A stretch of 64,000 nt of DNA from Geomonas propionica (lineage in GTDB: Bacteria > Desulfobacterota > Desulfuromonadia > Geobacterales > Geobacteraceae). This document shows, piece by piece, positions 45,675 to 54,600 of the stretch. The DNA is taken from NCBI RefSeq assembly GCF_016458235.1, contig NZ_JAEMHK010000007.1, forward strand, positions 186,001 to 250,000, read 5' to 3'. A program made the position numbers and the translations under genes. The notes under the pieces were generated by a model. It searched no databases. It was not told the DNA's origin and worked only from the letters and a program-made list of their open reading frames with translations. How positions within the stretch are numbered: position 1 is the stretch's first letter; every line of letters starts with the position of its first letter.

Positions 45675-45870
45675 AAATCCCCCCTGTCCCCCCTTTGGCA
45701 AAGGGGGGGACCCCTGGTTCACCTGCAAAGCTTCGTGGGAAGCAAAGGACAGTTCCTGGTGTTCCTGAGGTGGCTTCAGAGAATACTGGGGGGCTCGAGG
45801 ATGTTGGTCACGAAGTGCTGCATGTGACCTCACGTCCCCCCCTTTGCGAAGGGGGGACAGGGAGGATTTT
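45675..45870. mobile_element. 196-bp MITE-like element with 37-bp terminal inverted repeats
   Basis: The left end (45675-45711) reads AAATCCCCCCTGTCCCCCCT and continues TTGGCAAAGGGGGGGAC; the right end (45834-45870) is its near-perfect complement, ending ACAGGGAGGATTTT. Each end is itself a CCCCCCTTTG-CAAAGGGGGG palindrome. The interior of about 120 bases has no gene. No target duplication is obvious. It fills most of the 387-base gap 45589-45975. The rest of that gap (from 45871) is A/T-richer and probably holds the promoter of the YtxH-like gene. Confidence 0.65.
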
Positions 45871-45975
45871 GCATTCGATGCCAGTACCAACAACCCACTC
45901 TTTCTGAAATTGGACGAAATTCATTTTATTGGTAGTATTACCGCTGTTGTTCAAAACCAGCGGACGGAGGACGGT

Positions 45976-46320
45976 ATGGGACATAAAGAGAGCTGCGAAG
46001 GGGGGTGCATGATGAAGCTGGTGGTGGGCGGACTGATCGGAGCGGGCCTTGCGATTTTGCTGGCTCCTCAGGCCGGGAAGAAGACGCGTAAGTACCTAAC
46101 GTCGTTGGCCGAGGAGATGGGAGGCAAGGCGAACGAGGCGGTGAGCGAGTTCGCCGAAATCGTATCCGATTTCGTGGACCACGCCAGCGACCGCGCCTCC
46201 GATTTCCTCAAGGAGAAAGAAGGGCTCACCAAAGAGTCCAAGAAGATGTTGCTGGCCGCGCTGGAGAAGGCCCAGGAGAAACTGGAAGAGCAAAGGAAAA
46301 GGCTTGCCGATAGCATCTAG
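45976..46320 (+). CDS. YtxH-domain membrane-anchored protein
   Basis: A 114-residue protein. MMKLVVGGLIGAGLAILLAPQAGKKTRK is the YtxH membrane segment with its LAP-x-GKKTR signature. The rest is a long amphipathic helix (residues 45-114, VSEFAEIVSDFVDHASDRASDFLKE onward). Such proteins are often stress-related envelope proteins of unknown role. CGGAGG precedes the ATG. A ferredoxin gene follows 38 bases later. Confidence 0.82.
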   Translation: MGHKESCEGGCMMKLVVGGLIGAGLAILLAPQAGKKTRKYLTSLAEEMGGKANEAVSEFAEIVSDFVDHASDRASDFLKEKEGLTKESKKMLLAALEKAQEKLEEQRKRLADSI

Positions 46321-46358
46321 CGTTCGTCGCTTCACAATCAAAAACTGGAGGTACTACC

Positions 46359-46550
46359 ATGGCAAAAGAACCCTGGGTCGACCAAGACGTTTGCATCAGC
46401 TGTGGCCTTTGCACCGACAACGTGCCGGAAGTGTTCCGGTTTGCCGACAACGGCAAGGCGGAAGCCTATGACCCGGTTGGCGCTTCCGAGGACGAGATCC
46501 AACGCAACGCCGTGGATGTCTGCCCCGTGAGCTGCATTCATTGGCGCTGA
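46359..46550 (+). CDS. [4Fe-4S] ferredoxin
   Basis: A 63-residue single-cluster ferredoxin: CISCGLCTDNVPEVF supplies three Cys (C-x2-C-x2-C) and DVCPVSCIHW the fourth, plus an additional Cys that could form a disulfide. It is a low-potential electron carrier, a possible partner for AOR or other oxidoreductases in the window. GGAGG precedes the ATG and a strong terminator follows. Confidence 0.93.
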   Translation: MAKEPWVDQDVCISCGLCTDNVPEVFRFADNGKAEAYDPVGASEDEIQRNAVDVCPVSCIHWR

Positions 46551-46552
46551 TA

Positions 46553-46984
46553 CTACTGCGAACACCGCGCAAAAAAGGCCGCGCCCCTCCGGGCGCGGCC
46601 TTTTTGTTTGTCGATCGAAGACTTCCGGGAAAGGTGGAGCAGGTTGAGGATCAGTTTCGGCTCCCGCGCCCCCTGCGGATAGGTGAGTGGCATCGGGTTG
46701 AAGTTCTTCACCTGCGCCAGGTCCTTGGGGACCTTGATGGATCGCCCCCCCAGAAAATGGCGCCGGTCCATCCGGTTGAAGCGCAGCACGTCGCGCCAGT
46801 AGTAGCCGAAGAGCCCCTGCGGGGTATCGCTCCACTTCAGCTTCCGGCAACTCCACTGGATGCGCGAGTCGCTGGGGTAGGTGATGTCGCAAAGGGATTT
46901 GACCTTGGCGGTGCTCCCATCGATGGGCGTCACCAGGAACAGCGCCACGACGAGGATCACGATCTTCAGGGGCATTTTTCGCAT
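46553..46984 (-). pseudogene. C-terminally truncated L,D-transpeptidase-family protein
   Basis: A 143-residue frame with signal peptide (MPLKIVILVVALFLVTPIDG) and an N-terminal region (CRKLKWSDTPQGLFGYYWRDV, then RFNRMDRRHFLGGRSIKVPKDL, then NFNPMPLTYP) that I recognise from periplasmic L,D-transpeptidases. In that family this region leads into the YkuD catalytic domain with SHGC. Here the match ends after about residue 113, and the last residues are read through the terminator of the convergent ferredoxin gene. The catalytic Cys is absent, so it is probably a remnant, unless the N-domain alone is used. It is the last gene of the hydrogenase operon. Confidence 0.7.
46577..46610. terminator. 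Bidirectional terminator between ferredoxin and LDT remnant
   Basis: GGCCGCGCC pairs with GGCGCGGCC, with TTTTTGTTTG on the plus side and TTTTTTGCGCGG on the minus side. Confidence 0.88.
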
Positions 46985-47035
46985 GTCTTTCTCACTTGGA
47001 GGAGAGGCGAGCCGTCCAATTGTCCATCATCATCG

Positions 47036-48223
47036 TCAATTGTCCACCGCCTCGCCGTCCTCGAACCGGGTCCCCCTGCGGCACCAGCGGCCGCCGCTCA
47101 CGATGGACGACAGGGCGCCCTCGCGCTCGACGGTGTCGGCGCGGACCGAAAGGTAGACGTGGATCGGGATGAAGGCGAGGAAGATCCACATGATCAATTG
47201 GTGGGCCAGGCGCAGGTACTGCACCCCGACCAACTCGTCGAAGCGGACCAGGTAATGGAAAAACCAGTTCTGCGGATCGTAGAGGGCGTACAGGGTGAAG
47301 CCGGTGACCAGTGCGAGGAGGCCGACGGCGAAGATGGCGGTGTAGGCGACCTGCTGCAGCGGGTTGTGGCCGATATAGTGCGGGGGGCGGTCGAAGCGGC
47401 AGAAGAGGTAGTTCTGCGCGACCTGGATGAGGTTCTTCAGGTCACGCACCCGCACCGGGAACAGTGCGTACCAGCGCTGGAACCGGTTCGACGCGAGGAA
47501 GAGCCCGGCGATGCGCAGGATCGCCGCGCAGAGCAGGAGCCAACCCGCCACGAAGTGGACCAGTCTCAGCCAGCTCAGGTAGTTGGAATAGCCGTCGGTT
47601 ATCCCGTAGATGAAGCGGCTGCTCCCCATCAAGAGGCCGGTCACCGACAGCACCACGATCAACAGCACCGCCAGCCAGTGCAGCGCGCGCAGCTGCCAAT
47701 CCCACACCGGCACGTAGTAGAAATCCCCCGGCTCCTCGCTACGCCTGCTCTTTTGCCTGGTGGCCCGCACCGGGATGTACCCCAGGAACTCCCACCGCTC
47801 GCCGCCGTCCGGGGCGATGCTCCCCTTTCCCACGCCAAGGGCGCGGAAGCCATGCGTCATCTGCATCTCGGCCTGGAGTTCCGCCCGGTAGCGGGTCGCC
47901 TCGTCAGGATGGCAGAGGTAGAGGATGGTATCCACTTCGCCGCGGGCGAACAGCGCCTCCTCCCCCGAATCGAGCCGCCGGACCCGGGCCACGCTGCGCG
48001 CCAGGCGAGGCTCCAGCGGCGTGAACCCCGTCTGCTGGTAGTGGCGGAGGTCCTCCTTCTTCGCCGCCGCGCTCAGAAGCGCCAGGTCGACCGGGTCCTT
48101 CGTCCCCAGCGGGGCACCCAGGGCGGCGGCAATCAGGAGGTCGCGCCGTTTCCTGCCGGCGAACGGAACCGGTACGCCCAGTTCTACGCGTATCTCGGAT
48201 GCGGGGATCTGGTAGAGGCTCAT
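47036..48223 (-). CDS. hyaB: [NiFe] hydrogenase b-type cytochrome with N-terminal P-type-ATPase N-domain-like extension
   Basis: A 395-residue protein. Residues 175-360 are the HupC/HyaC-type cytochrome b with four membrane helices and candidate heme His 182, 223, 341 and 355; it passes electrons from the hydrogenase to menaquinone. Residues 1-155 are an unusual soluble extension. DPVDLALLSAA (43), GFTPLEPR (66), ARGEVDTILYLC (93), HGFRALGVGKG (124) and RWEFLGYIP (143) match in order the nucleotide-binding domain of P-type H+-ATPases (DxID-x-A, FxPFDP, KGAPxxIL, GFRSLGVA, WxxLG). DKTGT and TGD motifs are absent. Its ATG overlaps the large-subunit stop (ATGA). Named by Geobacter usage. Confidence 0.85.
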   Translation of the reverse strand: MSLYQIPASEIRVELGVPVPFAGRKRRDLLIAAALGAPLGTKDPVDLALLSAAAKKEDLRHYQQTGFTPLEPRLARSVARVRRLDSGEEALFARGEVDTILYLCHPDEATRYRAELQAEMQMTHGFRALGVGKGSIAPDGGERWEFLGYIPVRATRQKSRRSEEPGDFYYVPVWDWQLRALHWLAVLLIVVLSVTGLLMGSSRFIYGITDGYSNYLSWLRLVHFVAGWLLLCAAILRIAGLFLASNRFQRWYALFPVRVRDLKNLIQVAQNYLFCRFDRPPHYIGHNPLQQVAYTAIFAVGLLALVTGFTLYALYDPQNWFFHYLVRFDELVGVQYLRLAHQLIMWIFLAFIPIHVYLSVRADTVEREGALSSIVSGGRWCRRGTRFEDGEAVDN

Positions 48224-49935
48224 TGCACCTTGACCTCCACCCCGCCGCCACCGGGGACCAGGAGATGAACGGCGCAGGACTCGCACGGGTCGAAGGAGTG
48301 GATGGTGCGCAGTACCTCGATGGGGCGTTTGGGGTCGGCGAGCGGGTGCTTGCCGTCACCGGCCAGGGCCTGTTCGAAGGGACCCATCTGCCCCCCGGGG
48401 TCGCGGCCGGAGCTGTTCCAGGTGCTGGGGACTACGGCCTGGTAGCGCGAGATACGTCGGTTGTCGATCTCGACCCAGTGCGACAGCGTCCCCCGGGCCG
48501 CCTCCATGAAGCCCATCCCCTGGGCCTGGTTGGGCCAGCTCTCCGGCTCCCAGAGTTCCGGGTTGAAGGTGGCCACGTCTCCCGAGCGGATGCGTTCGTT
48601 CAACTGGGTGAACCACTGGTCCATGCGCCGGGCCAGGAGCACCGACTCCAGCGCCCGGCAGTAGGTGCGCCCCAGCGTCGAGTTGAGCGCCTCGACCCCG
48701 GCCTTCAGTTTGCCGAGCCCCTCGCCGGCGAGCTGCGCCGTCTCGGCGTGCCCCTGGGCCAGGGCGAGCAGGATACGGGCGTTGGGACCGACCTGCACCG
48801 CGCGGCCGTCGTAGCGCGGCGCCTTGCACCAGGTGTACTTGGGCTGGCCGGCGAGCTCTTTGAAGGGGGGCTTGGGGCCGGTGTAATGGGGCTCGGTGCG
48901 CCCCTGCCAGGGGTGGAGCCCCTGGCGGTCGCCCTCGGGCTGGCTGTACCAGGCCGATGAGACGAACTCGGCGATTCTCTTGTGCTCGAAAGGGTGCGCG
49001 GTGCCGTAGTTCCCGTCCAGCAGCACCCCGGCCGGGATCACCCCTCCCGCCGGGGCGCCCGAGCAGGAGTAGGCGCTTTCCCCGGTGGCAATGAGGGTGG
49101 GGGAGGAAACGCCGATGGCGGCGTAGTCCGGGTAGAAGGAGGCGATGGCGAGGACGTCCGGGTAGTAGACCTCCAGCACGAAGCGCCTGGCTTGGTCGAT
49201 CATCCCCGCGATCTCGTCCAGGCGCACCTGGTTGATGGCCATCTGGTTGTCGAGGTTAATGGCGCAGGCCATTCCCCCCACCAGATAGTTCGGATGCGGG
49301 TTCTTGCCGGCGAAGATGGTGTGCAGGCGGATGATCTCGCGCTGCCAGGAGAGGGCCTCCAGGTAGTGGGCGAGCGCCATCAGGTTCGCCTCGGGGGGGA
49401 GCCGGTAGGCGGGGTGCCCCCAGTAGCCGCCGGCGAAGATGCCCAAGCCCCCGGCGGCCGAATCCGTCACCCTCTTTTGCACCTCGCGGTACCAGGTGGC
49501 GGAGTTGTTGGGCCAGGGCGAGAGCGAGGCGGCCAGGCGGGAGGTGGCGGCCGGGTCGGCCTTGAGCGCGCTCATTACGTCGACCCAGTCGAGAGCGTGC
49601 AGGTGGTAGAAGTGCATCACGTGGTCCTGCAGGGTGGCCATGCCGGAGACCAGGCTGCGGATCAGTTCGGCGCAGGGGGGGATCTTGCACTTGATGGCGT
49701 CCTCGACCGCACGCACCGAGGCTATGGCGTGCACCCCGGTACAGACCCCGCAGATGCGTTGTGCGAAGGCCCAGGCGTCGCGCGGGTCGCGTCCCTGCAG
49801 CACCCTCTCGATCCCCCTGAACTGGGTGGCGCAGGCCCAGGCGTTGCCGATCCTCCCCCCGTCCGTCTCCAGCTCGATGCGCAGGTGCCCCTCGATCCGG
49901 GTGATCGGGTCGATGACGATTCGCTCCTTGGCCAT
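48220..49935 (-). CDS. hyaL: [NiFe] hydrogenase large subunit
   Basis: A 571-residue large subunit. RICGVCTGVHAIASVRAVED is the L1 motif (two Cys ligands of the NiFe site) and DPCESCAVH near the C-terminus is L2. The start MAKERIVIDPITRIEGH has AAAGGAGG. Fourteen residues follow the L2 His, the tail that a maturation endopeptidase normally removes after nickel insertion; no such protease gene is in the window. It binds H2 at the periplasmic face as part of a group 1 membrane hydrogenase with the Tat-exported small subunit. It overlaps the cytochrome gene by four bases. Confidence 0.95.
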   Translation of the reverse strand: MAKERIVIDPITRIEGHLRIELETDGGRIGNAWACATQFRGIERVLQGRDPRDAWAFAQRICGVCTGVHAIASVRAVEDAIKCKIPPCAELIRSLVSGMATLQDHVMHFYHLHALDWVDVMSALKADPAATSRLAASLSPWPNNSATWYREVQKRVTDSAAGGLGIFAGGYWGHPAYRLPPEANLMALAHYLEALSWQREIIRLHTIFAGKNPHPNYLVGGMACAINLDNQMAINQVRLDEIAGMIDQARRFVLEVYYPDVLAIASFYPDYAAIGVSSPTLIATGESAYSCSGAPAGGVIPAGVLLDGNYGTAHPFEHKRIAEFVSSAWYSQPEGDRQGLHPWQGRTEPHYTGPKPPFKELAGQPKYTWCKAPRYDGRAVQVGPNARILLALAQGHAETAQLAGEGLGKLKAGVEALNSTLGRTYCRALESVLLARRMDQWFTQLNERIRSGDVATFNPELWEPESWPNQAQGMGFMEAARGTLSHWVEIDNRRISRYQAVVPSTWNSSGRDPGGQMGPFEQALAGDGKHPLADPKRPIEVLRTIHSFDPCESCAVHLLVPGGGGVEVKVQ

Positions 49936-49959
49936 CGCGACCTCCTTTTGTAAAAACTT

Positions 49960-50211
49960 CAACGCAAAGACGCCAAGGCGCGGAGACGCAAAGAAAAGCC
50001 CATCGGGTGAAATCGGCTGCGGCATCTCGCCACTGCTTACCTTGTGGTCCTTGCCTTGGATGAAAACCGGTATTCAACGCAAAGCCGCGAAGACGCAAAG
50101 AAAAGCTACTTGGAACGTCCAAAAAAAACGACTTCTTTGCGCCCTTGCGGCTTTGCGTTAAATCACGCCTCTCTTAGCGCCTTGGCGCCTCCGCGTCTTT
50201 GCGTTAAGTCT
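49960..50211. repeat. Cluster of GACGCAAAG-type repeats between hydrogenase subunit genes
   Basis: AACGCAAAGACGCCAAGGCG (49963), CAACGCAAAGCCGCGAAGAC (50073), and in inverse orientation CCTTGCGGCTTTGCGTTAAA (50143) and GCGCCTCCGCGTCTTTGCGTT (50187). The direct and inverse copies can fold into a long stem across about 240 bases. This is the 268-base gap between small- and large-subunit genes, in the middle of an operon. Its right end reaches the small-subunit stop. Confidence 0.75.
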
Positions 50212-51391
50212 TTTGATCTTCCTCCTGCGTTGCCTTATCCGTGTCTCCCAGTACCGCGAGCGGCAGGGTTTCCGGCTGCGCTTTTTTCGCCCTCTTCTTC
50301 GCGATCACCGTGGCGGCGGAGTGCACCAGCACGCCACCCACCGAGGCGGCCACGGCCGCGACGCCGATGGTGTTAGCGGTCGCCTCCACCCCAAGCCCCG
50401 GGACCACGAAGCCGGGAAGCCTGCGGTAAAAAGGGGTCATCCGATCGTAGAAATCGCGCTCGGTGCAGCCCAGGCAGGGGTGCCCCGCCTTGATGGGGAA
50501 GCTCTGCCCCAGGTTCCACTCGATGGTGGCGCAGGGGGCGAAGGTGGCGGGGCCCTTGCAACCCAGGCGGTACAGGCAGTACCCCCTGCGCGCGTTCTCG
50601 TCGTCGAAGCGCTCGGCGAACTGCCCGGCATCGAAGCTGGCACGGCGCGGGCACTTGTCGTGGATCCTTTGGCCGTAGGCGAACACGGGGCGCCCTATAC
50701 CGTCCAGGGGCGGGGTGTGTCCATAGGCGAGGTAGTAGGTAAGGGTGGCCGTGATGGTTTCGGCGATGGGTGGGCAGCCGCTGATGTTGACCACCGGTCG
50801 GTCCGTGATCACGTCGGCTACGCCCACCGCTCCGGTGAGGTTGGGGGAGGCGGCCTGGACGCAGCCGTACTCGGCGCAGGCGCCCACCGCCATGATGGCG
50901 TCCGCCTTGCGCGCGGCCCGTCGCAGCAGGTTTTCGGCGGAATCACCGCCGATGGTGCAAAAGGCGCCGTCCTGGCCCAGGGGGACCGAGCCGTTCACCA
51001 AAAGCAGGTGCGGTCGGTCGGCGGCTTGGCGCAGCACCTCCTCGGCCGCGCCTCCCGAGGGGGCCATCAGCAGCTCGTTGTAGTCCAGGGAGATCTGCTC
51101 CAAAAGGATGCGGTCGATGGGACTGCTCCCCGAACGGAGCAGGCTTTCCAGGCAGCCGGTGCACTCTTGCAACTGCAGGTAGATGACGCTGGGGCGTTTA
51201 GCTGCTGAGAGCTTCCTCGCCATCTCCTGGGCCAGCGCCCGGGATCCGGGGGGCAGGGCGGCCGCTGCGCCGAAACAGGCCGCCATCTTGCCGCAAAAGG
51301 TGAGAAATTCGCGCCTGCTGACGCCGCGCCGCCTCAGAAACTGCAGAAAGGTTTCACCGCGCGACCAACCGCCATCGGGGGGATCGTTCAT
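50204..51391 (-). CDS. hyaS: [NiFe] hydrogenase small subunit
   Basis: A 395-residue precursor. SRREFLTFCGKMAACFGAAAALP is a Tat signal (RR-x-FL). QLQECTGCLESLL starts the proximal cluster site; ACAEYGCVQAASPN, SGCPP, HDKCPRR, GYCLYRLGCKGP, CATIEWN and GHPCLGC supply the remaining ligands of the proximal, medial and distal clusters. A C-terminal helix (VAAVAASVGGVLVHSAATVIA) anchors it to the membrane and cytochrome b. The start MNDPPDGGW has AGGAG upstream; the in-frame TTG at 51424 is less likely. It leads the operon small-large-cytochrome. Confidence 0.94.
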   Translation of the reverse strand: MNDPPDGGWSRGETFLQFLRRRGVSRREFLTFCGKMAACFGAAAALPPGSRALAQEMARKLSAAKRPSVIYLQLQECTGCLESLLRSGSSPIDRILLEQISLDYNELLMAPSGGAAEEVLRQAADRPHLLLVNGSVPLGQDGAFCTIGGDSAENLLRRAARKADAIMAVGACAEYGCVQAASPNLTGAVGVADVITDRPVVNISGCPPIAETITATLTYYLAYGHTPPLDGIGRPVFAYGQRIHDKCPRRASFDAGQFAERFDDENARRGYCLYRLGCKGPATFAPCATIEWNLGQSFPIKAGHPCLGCTERDFYDRMTPFYRRLPGFVVPGLGVEATANTIGVAAVAASVGGVLVHSAATVIAKKRAKKAQPETLPLAVLGDTDKATQEEDQKT

Positions 51392-51677
51392 ATCCGTGCT
51401 CCTACTCCGGTTCCCATCCGCCAAAAGAAGGAACGTGAGAGGCGTCAGCCCAATGGGAAGCGCCGTCGCACCGGTTCAATGAAATCACAGAACAGATTAA
51501 CGCCAAAGAAAATGATGTCAATTAGAGCTCCGACGCCCTCCCGTGCTGGAAGCCATTAAAACGAAACGGGACTTTTTTTTCACCCTGTCGACGCTATACT
51601 TCTTTGATTGAAATTTTCTAATAATTGACGCGCGTGTGGGGCGTTGGCTGGAGTCGTTAATGGGAGAGGTGGTGAAG

Positions 51678-54600
51678 ATGAAAAAGGGAAGGGGCCTGGG
51701 GGGGCGGGCGGTACTCCCGGTAGTGATTACCTTACTGGTCCTGGCGCTGTTCCCGTCGCCGCGGCAGGCGCAGGCGGAGGATGCCTCCGCGGCCATGCTG
51801 GCCTATTGCAGCGTTCCTCCGCTGCCCGGCTTGGGTGTGAAGCCCAACCTGCTCCTGTTGCTGGATAATTCCGCCAGCATGTACGATCTCGCCTATACGG
51901 ATCCAAAAACCTTTTGCTTTGACGACCGTTTTGACCCGTCGCCGGAAGGGAATTATCCCGGCTACTTCGACCAGCGGATGCTCTACAAGTATTCCACCGA
52001 CAAGTTTGAGGCCATGCCGGGCACCAGCATAGAGGGGATTAGCTGCAACCAGGCCAAATCATCCCATTTCTGCGTGAACCTCAACAGCTCCAAGAAGATC
52101 GACAACTTCCTCGCCACGGGCAAGTTCCTGAACTGGCTCACCATGAGCAAACTGGACCTGGAGAAACTGGCGCTGACGGGTGGCAAGTACGATACCGGCA
52201 GCGGGACCCTGCAGGGGGAATCGCGCGGCTGCCAGGGTAAACGCCACGTGAAGACGGTCTATGCCGAGAAGACGACCGAAACCGGGAAGATCGTCAATGA
52301 CCTGACCAAACCTCTCCCGGTCACCTTCGGTATCCGCGGCCCGATCCCGTCGGAACCAGGGTACGTGCAGCAGGCCAACCACGGCGGGCCCACCCGCATC
52401 GACGTCTACCCCGCCACGTACAACAAGAACGACTGCCTGGACGCGGTGAGCAGATGGCAAGGTGGAACCCGCGAGGAGATCGCTTCGTCCACGGCCAAGT
52501 GCATGGGGCCGCTGGAGGACGCCGGCGGCACCCCCACCGCGGGTAAGGTCTTCGCGGAGATCATGACCTACTGCTATACCTATCGGGCCGGCGCCGGAAT
52601 CGTCTACGATGATATCGCCGACACCCTGGTCTCCGATTGCCTGAAGCGCTACAGCTCCTTGTACGGCGACGATCCTACCAATATAGTCAAGAACACAGGC
52701 GACGACGTCTGCGGCAGGGGCCTATTTCACAACCTCCTCTCTCATGAAAACACTACCTCCGTTACTGGCTACCTGGGCCAGTGCTACGGGTCCGGAGACA
52801 TGGATACGGACTGCGCGGTGATCCAGACCAAGGACTTCTGCTCGGAGGTCGAGACTCCCTGGCTGTCGGACCCATCCACCGGCGTAACCCAGGCCGGGAC
52901 CAACGCCAGTCTCCCCGCCTATATCCTCGATGCCGGTATCACCAGCCTGGGCCAGGTTGCCGGGACGCTGCAGGTCAGGCTGACGCCGGCCGCGACACCA
53001 ATCGGGTTGCTACAGCAGTTCGGCACGGACATCAATTTCGGAGCCATGATCTTCAATGACAACGGGGCAGGTTCGGAGTGCGGTGGTGTCATTCCTTGCG
53101 TGAAGCACTGTAAGAACGACGCCGCTCCCCGCAGGGAATGCTACGAGGATACCGACTGCGGCCGTAAGGGGGAGGGCAAGTGTAACGAGGACACCCGCAA
53201 CGACGGTGGGGTGATCATTTCCTATATCAATTACGACGAGGTCGGCGACCACAGCTCCGGGCTGATCGCGGCTGTCGAAGCCATCAGGGGCACCTCCTGG
53301 ACCCCCTTGGCGGAGGCCTTCTATGAAGCGATCGGCTACTTCGGCGAAAAGCCATCCCTCCCCTCCCAGCAAAATGACTATGACAAGTTCAAGCCTCCCT
53401 CCAAATACAATTGCCAGAGCAACCACGTGCTGATCCTGACCGACGGCATGTCCACGGCGGACCGGGCCCCCGCCATGATCAACTACGTGGCCGCGGCGGT
53501 CGGCAAGTGGGTGAACGGAAACGACGGCATGCCGGCGAGCCAGACCACCACCAGCGCCACCGATAAGACCGCGCCCCCCGCCTACCTTGGCAGCTACAAC
53601 CTGGACGATCTCGCCTGGATCGCCCGGCACAAAAACTTATTCGATCCCGATAAGCCGATCACGCGGCGTAAGGACTACATCACCACCCACGTGGTCTACA
53701 CCGGCCCCTCTTGCGGCGACCCCAAGACCGGGACGGGATACAACTCCGACGGCAGTTGCGTTACTTCCGACGAGGGCGAGCCAGAAAAACTGATGCAGCT
53801 GACCGCCAGCAAGGGAAGCGGAGCCATGAAGAGCGTCCGCGACCCCGCGGCTTTGCAGAGCTCCCTTGCGGCTTTATTCCAGCTGGTGATCGGAGGTTCC
53901 AACACGGGAACCAGCAGCTCGATGCTGGCGACCGGGGATGGCAACGGCGCCATGTTCTTGCAGCCGCTGTTCTACCCGAATAAGAGCTTCGACGGCGGCC
54001 TCACCTCCGCAGCATGGATCGGGGAACTGCAGAACCTGTGGTACAACATCGACTCCTTCATCGGGGGGAGCAGCGGCGCCGCCAGCGGCATCAGGGAAGA
54101 CACGGGGGCAGACAAGGTGCTCGACCTGACGCAGGACCGCATGGTCGATTTCGTCCTCGACCCATCCGTCTACGAGTCTCGCGCCCGGCTCTCCGTCGAT
54201 GCGGACGGCGACGGCAAGCCAGATGTTCCCCAGCCCACGGGATATCCGCGCACGGTGGTTCCCGAGGCGGTGCAGAGCCTGTGGCGGGCGGGGCGCCAAC
54301 TCTGGGAGAGATCGGCGGCCGATAGGACCGTCTACACCCAGACCGGAGGTGTATCCCTGGTCCCCTTCCTTGACACGTCGCTCGCGGCGAACCGGCAGCT
54401 CCTGCTGGCGCAGGAGCTGCCGGAGGCGGACCGGATCGTCGCCTTCGCGAAAGGGGTCGACGACTCCGCAGGGGAGAGCGGTTCCCCCACCCGGGACCGC
54501 GCCGTCAAGGCCTACGGCGCCAGCTCCAAGGGGGGCTGGAAGCTCGGGGACATCATCTCCTCGACGCCGGTACTGCAGTCGGCGGTGCCGCTGGGGAGCT

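Noticed and set aside
47759-48223. A complete P-type ATPase gene or frameshifted pseudogene
   Set aside because: Phosphorylation (DKTGT), TGD and transport helices are absent, while the frame runs without break into the cytochrome b domain and overlaps the large-subunit stop as a normal operon gene.
49960-50211. CRISPR array
   Set aside because: Repeats are in both orientations, of unequal spacing and without unique spacers of constant length; no cas genes are present.
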